Shown: positions 12,901 through 24,150 of the stretch, in pieces | How positions within the stretch are numbered: the first letter of the stretch is position 1 | How the letters are laid out: each line of letters starts with the position of its first letter | NCBI GenBank assembly: GCA_023935145.1 | Contig: CM043699.1 | Coordinates: 59,164,638 to 59,228,637, forward strand | From: Bretschneidera sinensis | Taxonomy: Eukaryota; Streptophyta; Magnoliopsida; Brassicales; Akaniaceae | Direction: 5' to 3' | DNA length: 64,000 nucleotides | Made by a program: the position numbers and the translations under genes | Notes under the pieces: generated by a model | What the model saw: the letters and a program-made list of their open reading frames with translations, nothing else | Told to the model about the DNA's origin: nothing | Databases searched by the model: none

Positions 12901-15222
12901 TTAGAGGATCTAGAGAAGACCACCTTTACTTGTCCTTTTGGTACTTTTGCTTTTTGTAGAATGCCCTTTGGTTTGTGTAATGCACTGGCTACTTTTCAAA
13001 GATGTATGATGAGTATTTTTAGTGACATGGTTGAAAAATTTATGGAAGTGTTTATGGATGATTTAATCGTGTTTGGAACTTCTTTTGATTCATGATTATC
13101 TAACTTGAAAAATGTTTTATGTAGGTGTGAAGAGAAAAGGCTTGTGCTTAATTGGGAGAAATACCTTTTTATGGTGTCTTTCAGAATAGTTTTGGGCCAT
13201 ATAGTGTCCGAAAAGGGGATAGAAGTGGATAAATCGAAAATTGAATTAATCTTTAAACTATCCACTCCTAAGAATATTAAAGAAGTTAGTTCTTTCCTAG
13301 GGTATGCCGAGTTTTATAGAAGGTTTATTCAAAATTTTAGTACTATCTCTAGACCTTTAGGTAACCTTTTGTTGAAGGATACCGAGTTTAAGTGGAGCCT
13401 CGAATGTGAGAATGCCTTTAGAACGCTTGTCTCTAAGCTTACAACCGCCGCTATTATGCAATCACCCGATTTTTTCTTGCCTTTTGAGATTATGTGTGAT
13501 GCTAGTGACTATACTTTAGGGGCTGTTTTAGGACAAAGAAGGGAAGGAAAACCATTTGTTGTTTATTATGCTAGTAGAACCTTGAATCATTCTCAAATGA
13601 TGTACACCACAACCGAGAAAGAATTACTAGCCGTAGTATTTGCATTGGACAAATTTCACTCTTATTTAATTGGTTAACCTATCACTATATTTACGGATCA
13701 CTCCACCCTTAAATTTATTTTCTAAAACACGGATACTAAGGCCCGTTTGATACGTTGGATTTTGCTTTTGTAGGAATTTGACTTAACCATCAAAGACAAG
13801 AAGGGGGTGGAAAATTTTCTGGTGGACCACCTATCTCGTTTGGAATTTAAGAATGATACCGACATTTTACCCATTCACGAAGCCTTTCCGGATGAGAATT
13901 TATTTGATGTCCTTTGTCACACACCATGGTATGTCGACATTGCAAATTACTTGGTTTCCCATCAAGTTCCATCTACATGGAGTGCACAAGATAAGTGTAA
14001 GTTGTTGGCTGAGGTAAAGAATTTTTATTAGAATGATCCTTATCTTTTTAAATATTACCCCGATCAAATAATAAGAATATGCATTCCGGATATAGAAATT
14101 GATAGTGTGTTAACTTTTTGTCATACCTATGCTTGTGGTGGTTATTTTTCTATTAAAAAGACAGCTATAAAATTTTTGCAATGTGGTTTTTATTGGCCTA
14201 CTTTATTCAAGGATACTAATGAGTTTTGTCATTCATGTGAAAGATGTAAAAAGCTAGGTTCATTATCCCGCCGTCATATAATGCCTCTCAACCCGATCTT
14301 AGTGGTAAAAATCTTTGATTGTTAAGGGATCGATTTTATGGGACCATTCCCACCTTCTTTTGGGTATCTTTACATTTTGCTTGCCGTTGATTATGTTTCT
14401 AAATGGGTTGAAATTATACCTTGCCGCACTAATGATAATAAAGTTGTTAAATTTCTTAAAGATCATATTTTATCTAGGTACGGTACTCCACGTGTTATAA
14501 TTAGTGATCAAGGGTCACATTTTTGTAACCGTTCTTTTGAGGCTTTGATGCGCAGGTATGGAGTCACCCATAAGGTTTCTACAGCTTACCATCCATAAAC
14601 CAATGGCTAAGCGGAACTAGTAAATAGGAAGATTAAGTGAACACTTGAAAAAATGGTAAATCCAAATCGAAAAGATTGGTCTTTGCACCTATCCGATGCG
14701 CTTCGGGCATATTGAATAGCATACTAGACGGTTCTTGGAGCATCTCCTTATCGGTTGGTATTCGGCAAAGCATGTCACTTACTGGTAGAACTTGAGCATA
14801 GAGCATATTGGGCTGTTCGAAATTTTAATTATGACTTGAAGATGTCCAGTGAGGAAAGGAAAATGAAACTTTGTGAACTTGCAGAGTTGAATGATGATGC
14901 ATATGATAATGCTAAGGACTTAAAGTCAAGAATGAAAGTGGTACATGATCAGAAAATACTCTGAAAAAATTTTGAACAAGGCAATTGAGTTTTTCTTTAT
15001 GATTCTCGGTTACACTTCCATCTGGGAAAATTGCAATCATGATGGAAGGGACCTTATGTTGTTAAGAGTATTTTTCCAAATGGAGTGGTAGAAGTTGAAG
15101 ATCCCTTCGACGGTTGTGCATTTCGAGTTAATGGCTAGAGGTTGAAGATCTACTTGGAACATGAACGTGTTGAAGATAGGCCCGAAGAGATCTCTTTGGT
15201 GCCCCCGGTTTATCCTTCTTAA
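9919..15222 (+). pseudogene. Element A gag-pol (Athila type), many stops
   Basis: Gag begins at ATG 9,919. The gag domain covers about 10,170-10,500 (LRSIGSWDEMTQAFF), with a CCHC zinc knuckle at about 10,738-10,780 (CFMCNKVDHVPRDC, spacing C-x2-C-x4-H-x4-C). Then follow the TTRSGKEI motif near 11,277, the protease LLDLGASVNIMP near 11,705, RT with MCIDYRKLN (12,750) and catalytic FMDD (13,051-13,062), RNase H with IMCDASDY (13,490), an integrase HHCC region (14,110-14,280) and core (from 14,325, with IISDQGSHF), and a C-terminal domain ending PPVYPS. There is a frameshift near 11,885 in a T run. More than 15 in-frame stops interrupt it, nearly all readable as CAA/CAG, TGG or CGA changed by one transition. 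Confidence 0.9.
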
Positions 15223-16796
15223 TTGAGTACTTTCGTTCCATTTTATATTTGTTTTATTTATTTTTTATTTTTATTTATTTATTTAGTTTTCTTTACTTTT
15301 TTATTCTTTCTTTCTCTCGACTTTTTTCTTTCACATTGGGGACAATGCAAGTCTTAGGTTGGGCGATGGAGGAAACACATTTCCTATTTTATACCATTGA
15401 ATTGTTTGGTGTCACTTTCTCTTTTTCGTTTTAATTCGTTTGTTAGGATAAATTGTTGGAAAAAAAAACATTTCTTGAAAAATTGAAAATTTTTAAAAAA
15501 TTAAGTTTAGTTTTGTTTGTTTTTAGTATGTTTTGTGTTAGTTTTCGAGTTAATTTACATGTCAATGATATGATTATAATTGAGATAGCATATAGCTTTT
15601 AGAAGAAGTTAAATCTTGCTTCGGTTTGAGAATAATTTTAAGTGTCGATCTTCATTTAATTTGAGACTCTGGTTTGCGGTAAGATTGCATAATTAGTCTA
15701 AAACATTTAGAGAAGTTTTATGTGCGAATGTTTTGTGAATACTTTTGCGGTCTCGAAAAGCTCTAAAACTTATTTGATAATCACTTGAGGCGAAATCCTA
15801 GAATGCACACTATTTAGGATATGATGTAGGCCATCTTTGGAATGTTTGAGCCTTTCAAGCTTATCTTTGTTATATTTATCGCTAGTTACTTGTTTGAGCT
15901 TTTAAAAAAAAAATTAGCCTTGTTTCTTTCGATAGCCCATTTACTTACCTTTATAAGCCTAAAAATATTTTATCCTTACCTTTCTTTTAAGAGAACTTAG
16001 TTTATACACATTTATTGAGAAGCATTTAAGAGGAGTAAGGGTGGAAATATGAAAAAATATTACTACCATAACCCAAGTACATTAAAGGAGATATGTTGGG
16101 GGTTGTGGAAAAGAGTAAAGAATGAAAATGGAGGTGAATGGTTATGTGCTAGAAAAGAAGAATAAAAAAAAAGTGTTGAATTATTGAGAGAAATGCTCGA
16201 AAAATGGTTGAATGAGTTGGGTGTTGAAGTAAGGTTATTTAGTGCTTAAAAAGGTTGTGTTTAAAATTAAGAGACTGAGTTCTTTTACTTGTTTAATTCT
16301 TCCCATTCTTTCTTGACCTTTACCTTAGCCTAACGTTACAAGCCTATTAAAGACCTAGTGATCCGATGTAGTGTGATTTTTCTACATTAGTGGAGAGTGA
16401 TTTGAAAAGTGAGCCTATGGAGTTTGATTTGTGATTGATATCACGCAATTTAATATGTTTTTAGAGGCAAAGACTTGTATTCATGAATGTTGTGCATAAA
16501 ATCATCTGGTGTTTGGGTTAATGGTTTGTGGTAAGATAGATGTTTAAGAGTCGATAACGAATATAAGGTTGATGTTTGGATTGTTTTTGGACTTGGGTGG
16601 TATTTAATGATTCTATGTGTTGTGTATTATGTGCAATTTTTTTAGACAAAAAGTTGAATTACTCTTGGATTAATGCTAACATTGCTTTGTTTTGTTTTTA
16701 GGATTTTAGGTTTTGTTTTGATTTCTAGTATAGAATTCATTTCATTTTTCTTTCGCTTGAATTGCTAGGGACTAGCAATAAGCTAGTTGGGGGTTA
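15223..16796 (+). other. Element A 3' non-coding region, no env-position ORF
   Basis: About 1.57 kb between the pol stop and the 3' LTR holds no credible ORF. It aligns by eye with the last 2 kb of element B's internal region, for example 'ttactaccataacccaagtac' near 16,058 and 55,425, and 'gattagtctaaaacattta' near 15,690 and 55,070. Relative to B it lacks the block that carries B's extra ORF (53,370-54,482). A polypurine tract ends the region. Confidence 0.8.
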
Positions 16797-18135
16797 TGAT
16801 GAGAGTCAGAAAATGCATCTTAATAGTGTTTATTTGTTAGCATTTAGGGTTGAGTTAGGGCTGGATTACACATTTATGCCTTAATAATTCTTAAGTGTTA
16901 TTCTTGGTATATTGATTTATTTCGATGCATTTTTTAGGTATTTTGGGTTTAAAAGAGATGTAAAAGCTAACGTTGATTAAAGCACGAAGATTCTATGCAT
17001 GTTCATAAGCATTTGGAAAGGAGTTTCACTAAATTTCCAAAATTGTCCGTACAGATCAGTCATTTTTGCTGATTAAATTGTATTGATTTAGGAAGAACCA
17101 GGAGATGAGCCATATATGCTTGGAAAGATCCAGATGTCTATTTTTTTTAGAGAATTTTACGGCTCATAAATATGATTTTTCTAGAGAAAGTTATGACAGT
17201 TTTAGTAGACAAAGGTCAGGAAGAACTGGGCCTGGACAGCAACAGAAGCACATGGCTTGAACAGAAACCCTAGAGCAACTTTTCTGTCTACAAAGTCGTC
17301 TCCATACAACTATATATAGGAATTTAGATGCAGAGAATAGGAGGCGATGAGAGTTTTTGAAGAAAGCTTCCATCTTATTCTTCCTCAAGGTGATCAAGGA
17401 TGAACTCCATGTCCAACTAAACTCCAAGCAAGGCAAAAGAATGAGTTTCTAGGTGTAGTTGTTCTTTATTTCTATCTTTGATTCAGTTGTATGGATTGAT
17501 CGTTAAACATTGCTTATGATTTACTCTTCGATTAAATAAGAAAGATTTGAATTCATGTAACAACTGCAATTTATGTTCTTCTTCTCTTAGTTTTCTTAAT
17601 CCGGTGATCGTATTCTTCTTCTCCATATAAGTCTAGTCAAGCTTTTCTTATGTCAAAGTTGTTAGATGCAATTGATTTTGATAGATCTATCTTATTGGTT
17701 TGTCCATTCCTGTAGTATTATTATTAAAATATATTATCGCTTCTTGATAATTTATAAGATAGATCATGTGTGTTTGAATTGGAATTAAGGAGTAATTTAT
17801 GGCAATTACATTAGTGTATTTATGTGCTTTGATTGAATATTTACCAATTGCTTGTTTGGGATGTGAAACTAGTACTTGAGATAAAACATTTGAGTCAAGA
17901 TAGGAATAAGACAATGAACTTAGGAAGGATTCCTAGAACTTTGTTATTTCTTTATTGAATTTTTCATCATATTTTCACAACTCTCTAAAATAATTTCATT
18001 GGTAAAACTCATATTTTCTTATTTGAACTTTATTATTTAGTGTTAAGGTTTACACCTTCTCTTGTAGTTTACTTTCCTTGTGGAATCGACACCTCAGCTA
18101 TACACAATAATCGCGTGTTAGTTTGAGCGTTATCA
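16797..18135 (+). repeat. Element A 3' LTR
   Basis: The LTR is 1,339 bp, TGATGAGAG...GTTATCA, collinear with the 5' LTR. It is followed directly by the AATGA target duplication and by element C RT sequence. Confidence 0.93.
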
Positions 18136-18140
18136 AATGA

Positions 18141-20740
18141 CACCAGCTGAGTTGAGAGAGTTGAACGTACCATTTTAAGAATTGTTAGATAAACAATTTA
18201 TCAGACTTAGTGTGTTTGGAGAGCCTCTGTATTGTTGTGAAGAAGAAATATAAAATGATGAGATTTTGTATAGACTATAGCCAGCAGAATAAGATAACCA
18301 TTAAGAACAAATATCCTTTATCCAGGATAAATGATTTGTTTGAACTGTTGTAGAGAGTGACGGTGTTTTCGAAGATAAACCTAATATCAGGTTACCACCA
18401 GTTAAGGATAAAGGAGGGAGACGTGCCTAAGACTGCTTTTAGGACACCTTATGGTCATAAGTTTCTTGTGATGCCATTTGAGTGGACCAATGCTCCAGCA
18501 ACGTTCATAGACGTGATGAATAAAATGTTTAAACTATTTCTTGACAAATTTTGATTATAATTATTAATGACATTTTGGTATATTCTAACAATGAGGAAGA
18601 ACATGTGAAACATTAGACAGTGTGTTGGAGATTCTAAGGAAAGAAAAATTATATGCAAAATTCTCTAAATGTGAATTTTGGCTTAATGAAATAACTTCTT
18701 GGGGCACGTAATATTTGGAGATGGCATAATAGTTGATCCACAAAAGGTAGAGGCAATGTTGAGTAGGGAAAGACCAACTAATGTAACTGAGATTAGATTC
18801 TTCTTGGGGTTAGCTGCTCATTATAGAAGATTCATTCAAAAATTTTCTATTATCATAGTATTGTTGAATTGATTAACCAGGAAAGAGGTGAGATTTGTAT
18901 GGTGTGGGAAGTGAGAGAAAAGTTTTCAATTACTAAAAGAGAAATTGACTGCAGCTCCAGTATTGATGCTTTCTTCTGGTGATGAAGGATTTGTAGTGTA
19001 TAATGATGCATCCCGTCAACAGTTGGGATATGTATTGATGCAACATAAGAAGGTAATGGTGTGTGCTTATAGGAAATTGGGGAATCATAAGAGAAATTAC
19101 CCTACCATGACTTAGAGTTGGCTGCCATTGTGTTTACTTTAAAGATTGGAGACATCATCTGTATGGAGCCACTTATGAGATATTCACTGATTATAAAAGT
19201 TTGATATACTTACCTACCTAGAGAGAGTTGAATTTGAGGCAAATATGATGGATGGAGTTGATTAGTGACTATGATTGTACAATTCACTATCATCTATAAA
19301 AGGCGAAGGTGGTAGCTGATGCAATAAGTAGAAAGTCTACAAGAAGGTTAACTGCTATTAGGAGTGCTGATGTGAAATTGATGATAAATTTAAGAGAGAT
19401 AAGAATGGATTTGAATATTAGTAATTGAGGATCATGGTTAACGAATATGGTTGTGTAGTCATCCATAGTAAAATGCTTTAGAGATGCAAGGTAGGGATGA
19501 ATAGATAGAAAATATTAAGCATTGAGCGCTTATTAGAAAGCAATATGAGTTCAAAATTTGAAATGATGGTATTTTGGTATTGGAACATAAGATTTGTGTT
19601 CCCAATGATGCGGAGTTGAGAAAGAAGATATTGAGAGAGGTACATGGTGATGTATATTCAATGCACCCGAGTAACAATAAGATGAATAGAGGATTGAGAC
19701 AGAATTACTGGTGGTCAAGATTGATGAGGGACGTAGCTGAATATAATTCTAGATGTTTGGTTTGTCCGTAAGTGAAGTTAAAGAATAAACATCTGGGAGG
19801 CTTACTACAATCTCTTCCTATTCCTGAAAGTGTGTGTATGGATTTTCCCATACTTAGAAAAGTCACGATACAGTGTAAGTGAAAGTAGATAGACTTTTTA
19901 AGTCATTCCAATTTTTTTCAATTAAAACTAATTGGAATCCTAAAAAGTTGGCTAAACTGTATGTAGCTAAGATTGTGAGGTTGTATGGAATACTATTAAG
20001 CATAGTGTCAAATAGAGATGCTAGAGTTACATCTTGGTTTTGGAGAGGCTTTCAGAAAGCCACGAGTACACAGTTACAATTTAATATTGCTTTTCATCCT
20101 CAACAGATGGGTAGAAGGTGAAGAACTCCAGTATGTTGGGAAGAAGTGGCAGAGAAATATATTTGGTCAATCAATTATTGAGTTAACAACTGAGAGGATC
20201 AAACTGATTAGAGAGAATCGTAAAGTAGCACTGAGTAGACCGAATATCTATGTTGATAATAGAAGAAGACCTCTTGATTTCAAGCAGGTGATTGGGTGTA
20301 ATTAAAAATATCTCCATGAAAAGGTGTGTTGAGGATCAAAAAGAAAGGAAAGTTGAGTCTGAGGTAAGTGAGACCTTATGAGGTTATTGAGAAAGTTGGG
20401 CTAGTTGGGAATAGCCTGGATGTGCCTCCAGAGTTGAAGCAGTAACATAACGTATTCCATATTTCACTTTAGCGAGAGTGTTTACTTGATAAATCTCATA
20501 ATATTTTGAGCCAAGCTGTAGAAATTCAGAAAGATTTGACTTTTATACAAGTACTAATGAGAAATTTAGACAGAAAAGAACAAGTCTTGTGTAATAAAGT
20601 AATTCCATTAATTCAAGTTATGTGACGGAATAAATATGTTGAAGAGATTACATGAGAGCATGAGACAACTATGAAGAAATATTATTCACAATTGTTTCTT
20701 GAGTTAGGTAAGAAAATTTCGGGGACGAAACTTTTACAAG
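18141..20740 (+). pseudogene. Element C pol remnant: RT, RNase H, integrase, chromodomain
   Basis: RT continues directly from 8,252, with [15 protein letters not shown] (18,367 on) and [12 protein letters not shown]. The catalytic block near 18,556-18,590 reads I-N-D-I-L-V-Y-S, so the first catalytic Asp is Asn (18,566-18,568). RNase H is degraded (18,960-19,330). The integrase zinc region at 19,574-19,771 keeps H-H-C-C (HGDVYSMHPS, SRCLVC). Parts of the core lie at 19,879-20,121 (VSNRDARVTSWFW) and the C-terminal domain near 20,210-20,310. A C-terminal segment near 20,560-20,700, with a W-E-x-E-type block before Y-x-Q-L-F, resembles a plant chromovirus group II chromodomain. Stops and frameshifts are frequent. 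Confidence 0.8.
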
Positions 20741-20751
20741 GTGGGTAGAAT

Positions 20752-20815
20752 TGTAATACCCATATACGTAAAGTAAGGGTAAATAAGCAATTTAATAAAT
20801 ATGACATGAAATTAA

Positions 20816-20863
<48 letters not shown>

Positions 20864-21081
20864 GTGAAGGATTTAGTATTGAATAAAATATTTATTTTGA
20901 AAAAAAAGCTGGACCCGTCGAGCATGGAGAAGAAGAAAAGAAAAAGTTTTTTTTTTTTTTTTTTATAAAAAAAAACTAAAAACATGATAACACCTGGAAT
21001 CCAGGTGTTGTCAAGAGATTTTTAAATCTCTGCATGCTTTACAAATGTAAAATTGGTGGCAGGTGGTGTGCGGTTTTGGTG

Positions 21082-21119
<38 letters not shown>

Positions 21120-22777
21120 TCAGTTTATTTACTACTTTCCAAATCTTGTTTGGTTTTCTTCCTTCTATAATTCAAACTATTATATTTCTCTAAACACTTA
21201 GAGACCGAAAGAAAGGTTGAAAGAGCAAAATTTTGAAAGAGTTTACGAGAGAATTTTATAGAGAGTTATGGAAAGCTCTAAGAAAAATAGAAGGCAATAA
21301 TGTGAAGTTTATTATGAAGGAAATGAAGAATAAATTAGAAATTTTAATATAAATATTATGTCAGGTGTTGATGATCAACAACTGGGGGAAAATTGTTTAG
21401 AGGAGCAGGAAAGACAAGGAGGTGATCCATGGGTAGCTCTAAATGCTACGTGGTGAGTTAGATTTACTTTAAGTAATCAAGATCAATATGAAATATCTAG
21501 TGATAATATTAGAATAAATTATTAACTTATGCTTTGGTGATAGATGAAAGTTGGTTGATAAGAATAGTGGATGTGTAGAGAATTATTTTATGAGAAATAA
21601 TAATATTGGAATAATGAGTCGATTTAATAATAAAGGTGATAAGTGAAATTTTTGATGAGCTATGGTTGATGATTTGATACGAATTATGAGGAGAGGAAAT
21701 TTGGTGGATCTTGACGAGCTATGGTTGATGATTTGATATGATTTATGAGGAGAGGAATTTAGTAAAATTGATCAAATAGTAATTTGAGAATAATCAGGAT
21801 AGCTAATTTAAATATCTGAATTCATTTTTGTTTTTATATTGTTGTTCATATACATATTTCATATCATTTTTCATATGCATATGCATGAAATAAAAGAACT
21901 GGGAGGGGGTCGGTCTAAATGAAAAATCGTGACAGCCAATATATATTGGAAATAAATGAAAACCGTGGCAGCCGGTATATGCTGGAAATAAAAGAAATTG
22001 GGAGGGGGCCGGTCTAAGATAAAAATATGTCGACATGTGGGAAGACGTTCCCTAATAATAATTCATGCATTGCATCTGTTTTAAATATTGATTGTATTAC
22101 TGAAATGCTGAAGTGTTGTTTGTTATTGTAAATTTATTTATAGATGAATGAGTCTCACATAGAGATAGTCATGGTGAGAAAGAAACATAGAAGTATGATA
22201 CGATAAAAACTATCTAAATGGTAGACTATATGCTGTGGACCTCATAACGAGGTAATTAAGAGATAATTAATGGTCTTAAGGTGAACAATTATATAAGAAG
22301 AAGAGATTGATAGAGAATGAGACTTATGATATGTATAGTGATAGTAGAATGTTATTATCAAGTTATATGAGATATAAATGATTTTTTATACAAATTGAAT
22401 ACTTTTAGTAAATTTAATTCACTGAGCTTGTGAAGCTCATCTCTCACTGTACATTAATTTCAGGTAGCAAGTAGGACAAATAGCTTGATGAGTTGAGTTT
22501 CAAACAAAATCATTATCTGTATGCCACGTACGCGTCCACATCCTCAGACTAATGAAAAAATAAATTAAAAATTTATTTGTAAATATTCTTGCATATTTCG
22601 TTGTATATAATGTTTAAGTCAAGATCAGAATGATGTATCTCCCCCGTTGAGGGTTGAGGATTATGTAAAAATTTCTATTGGTGTTATTCTTTCTTGTTGC
22701 ATATAGCTGTTGTATTGGGATTTTCAAAATGTGATAACAACGTTTCAAGGGTGGCCAACTCGTGATGGGTCGTTACA
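20752..22777 (+). repeat. Element C 3' LTR
   Basis: The LTR is 2,026 bp, from TGTAATACCC to GTCGTTACA, following the tract 'aaggtgggtagaat'. It contains two TA microsatellites (20,821-20,862 and 21,083-21,116) and a T run. 'gataacacctggaatccaggtgt' near 20,985 contains a short palindrome. Beyond 22,777 the sequence returns to Tat1 gag on the minus strand. Confidence 0.88.
20821..20862. repeat. TA microsatellite, 21 repeats
   Basis: This is an uninterrupted run of TA dinucleotides inside the element C 3' LTR. A second run of 17 TA units lies at 21,083-21,116 in the same LTR. Confidence 0.95.
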
Positions 22778-23742
22778 GGAATCTCCCATGCTGTTGTGTT
22801 AAACTGCGAGATGTTTTCTCAAAGTTTCTCCCTCTTACACTGGATGATGTTGAAAAGACTTTCTGAGGTCTTTCAAGATTCTTTACTGTTGAGGAAGTGT
22901 ACCGTGAAGGCACGACTTAGCTCCTTAAAGGAACTGATGCTGTCGTGTTTAAGATGCGAGTATGAGGTGTTGGCAGCCTTCTCAAGAGTCAGAGGAAAGA
23001 CTAGACACATTACAGCATCTAGGTGGCAATGTAGTAGCATGGTTGTCTTATAAAGTTGGAGATGATCCATAGGATCTGTTGAGCCGTCATAGACTTTTTG
23101 ATGGGCATTTTGAAATGCTGTGGGAGAGGAGCATCGAGGATATCCTGTGTAAAAGGAGGAGCTTGGGAGTTGATCTCATCTAGGATGTTGGTACTTCTTC
23201 CTTTGAAAGCTTCTCCTATTCTTTTGTCAATCTCTTTCAGCTTTTTATCTAAATCGGTGTAGTCTTTAGAGGTGGAGAAACCTCGGGACTTGGACACAAG
23301 ATTGGGAGAGGACCCAATGTTGGAGTGATTGTAGGCCGGTTGATTGAGATTCAAGTGCCTCGTTGGCTGAGGGCTTTGTCGAGGTGGTAGAAACGAAGGG
23401 GGAGGAGTTTGCCCCTCGAGTTTGGCAGCTAGACTTGCTACTAGCTGGGTGAGTTCCATAAAATGCTCGTGTAACTGGAACGGCTAGGTTCAGTATAGCT
23501 AGGTTTGGCGCGGTTGGGTTGTTTGGACTCTCCAGGACATCAGGATTCACCGAGTTTGACTAAGAGAACTGCTTGTGCTTGGTTCGCCCATCGGACGGTT
23601 CATTGGGGTTCTGGTGGGAGGTGGCATGCTCTTGAATGATAAGGAATCTTGAATTGGGATGTTGGCTGCGAGTATAAGCTCGAGTGGTCACAGTGGTTAA
23701 CCCGAACGTGTTTTTGGCAGATTTTTTGGGTGGCATCGTCAC
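22778..23742 (-). pseudogene. Tat1 gag, N-terminal half
   Basis: It starts on the minus strand at ATG 23,742 with MTMPPKKSAKNTFG. Further along are a proline/glutamine-rich stretch, LDKKLKEIDKRIGEAF (23,019-23,459) and PPFTQDILDAPLPQHFKMP. The Tat gag domain follows: DAVMCLVFPLTLEKAA and KHDSISSFKELSRAFTVHF (22,873-23,070). At least two frameshifts occur. The reading ends at 22,778 where element C's LTR begins. Its continuation is on the far side of C at 4,929, minus an unknown piece lost with the start of C's 5' LTR. Confidence 0.8.
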
Positions 23743-23771
23743 AGATGAATTCTTCTCTTTTAGAGAACTTC

Positions 23772-23788
23772 CTATGGACAGTGTTAAT
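23772..23788 (-). other. Tat1 primer-binding site, degraded
   Basis: The minus strand reads TTAACACTGTCCATAGG, which resembles the TTGGCGCCGTCTGTGGG found after LTRs of Tat-lineage elements. It lies just past the LTR end and upstream of the gag ATG, which supports the orientation. Confidence 0.5.
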
Positions 23789-23793
23789 CTGTT

Positions 23794-24150
23794 TATGCCA
23801 AAAATCTGCTAGATATGCGAACAACCAGATTGTGAAACTTGCGCACACAAATGTGAAAGAAAACCTAAAACCAGAAGGTGTGTGCCTCCGAGGGATTCTC
23901 CGATATCTAAGTTAGTATAGAGTTTTTTGACAACAAGGAGACTGGAGACTATAGAGAGAATTATATGTGTAAAAAAAATTGAGCATATTTGGATAGAGCC
24001 ATTTATATAGTGTTTTGGAGTAGAGTCAAGTTATGAGAGTGATTGGGTATTGTATGATCGGGATATCCATAAGTTGTGATATTATGATAAGATTGGATTA
24101 TTCATAAATTAGAGTGTTACAATAAAATTAAAGTTCTGATATAAAATTAT
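23794..24150 (-). repeat. Tat1 5' LTR, outer boundary uncertain
   Basis: On the minus strand the LTR ends GCAGATTTTTGGCATA, nearly the same as Tat2's LTR end (GCAGATTTTTGGCATCA). It has a TATA box-like TATATAAATGG (plus strand about 23,998-24,010). A 'cttagatatcggagaatccctc' block resembles the 'ttaggcatcttagattccctcc' block of Tat2. A TGTAACACTC at 24,121 could be the start, but similarity to Tat2 ('aatgataat') continues to about 24,150, so the LTR may begin further right. Confidence 0.55.

Larger units (their letters stand above)
8258..18135 (+). mobile_element. Element A: Athila-lineage LTR retrotransposon
   Basis: This element has LTRs at 8,258-9,618 and 16,797-18,135, both starting TGATGAGAG and ending GTTATCA. 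It is flanked by the 5-bp direct repeat AATGA (8,253-8,257 and 18,136-18,140), so both ends are intact. A tRNA-Asp-type primer site follows the 5' LTR and a G-rich polypurine tract (AGCTAGTTGGGGGTTA) precedes the 3' LTR. The internal region has one gag-pol reading with many stops and no env-position ORF. A hand comparison of the first 250 bp or so of the two LTRs shows about 20 differences, so this is not a recent insertion. Confidence 0.93.
4930..22777 (+). mobile_element. Element C: Del/Tekay-like chromovirus, host of element A
   Basis: This is a plus-strand Ty3/gypsy element with LTRs at 4,930-6,525 (5', lacking its first 450-500 bp) and 20,752-22,777 (3', complete, TGTAATACCC to GTCGTTACA). 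Gag, protease and pol remnants lie at 6,567-8,252 and 18,141-20,740, split by element A. The 3' polypurine region ends just before 20,752. Pol ends in a chromodomain-like segment, which places it among chromoviruses. The primer site was lost in a deletion near 6,525-6,560. It inserted in Tat1 gag. The target duplication cannot be checked because the 5' border is deleted. Confidence 0.85.
1440..24150 (-). mobile_element. Tat1: Tat-lineage Ty3/gypsy element, outer layer of the nest
   Basis: Pieces of one minus-strand element lie on both sides of element C in the expected order: LTR and primer site (about 23,772-24,150), gag N-terminal half (22,778-23,742), then gag C-terminal end, protease and linker (3,609-4,929), then RT-RNase H (1,440-2,345). 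The order and shared orientation show that C inserted into gag. Integrase and the 3' LTR are not seen, so the element is truncated near 1,440. Assignment to Tat rests on the gag and protease motifs and on the LTR end, which resembles that of Tat2 at 38,868. The right boundary is uncertain. Confidence 0.75.
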
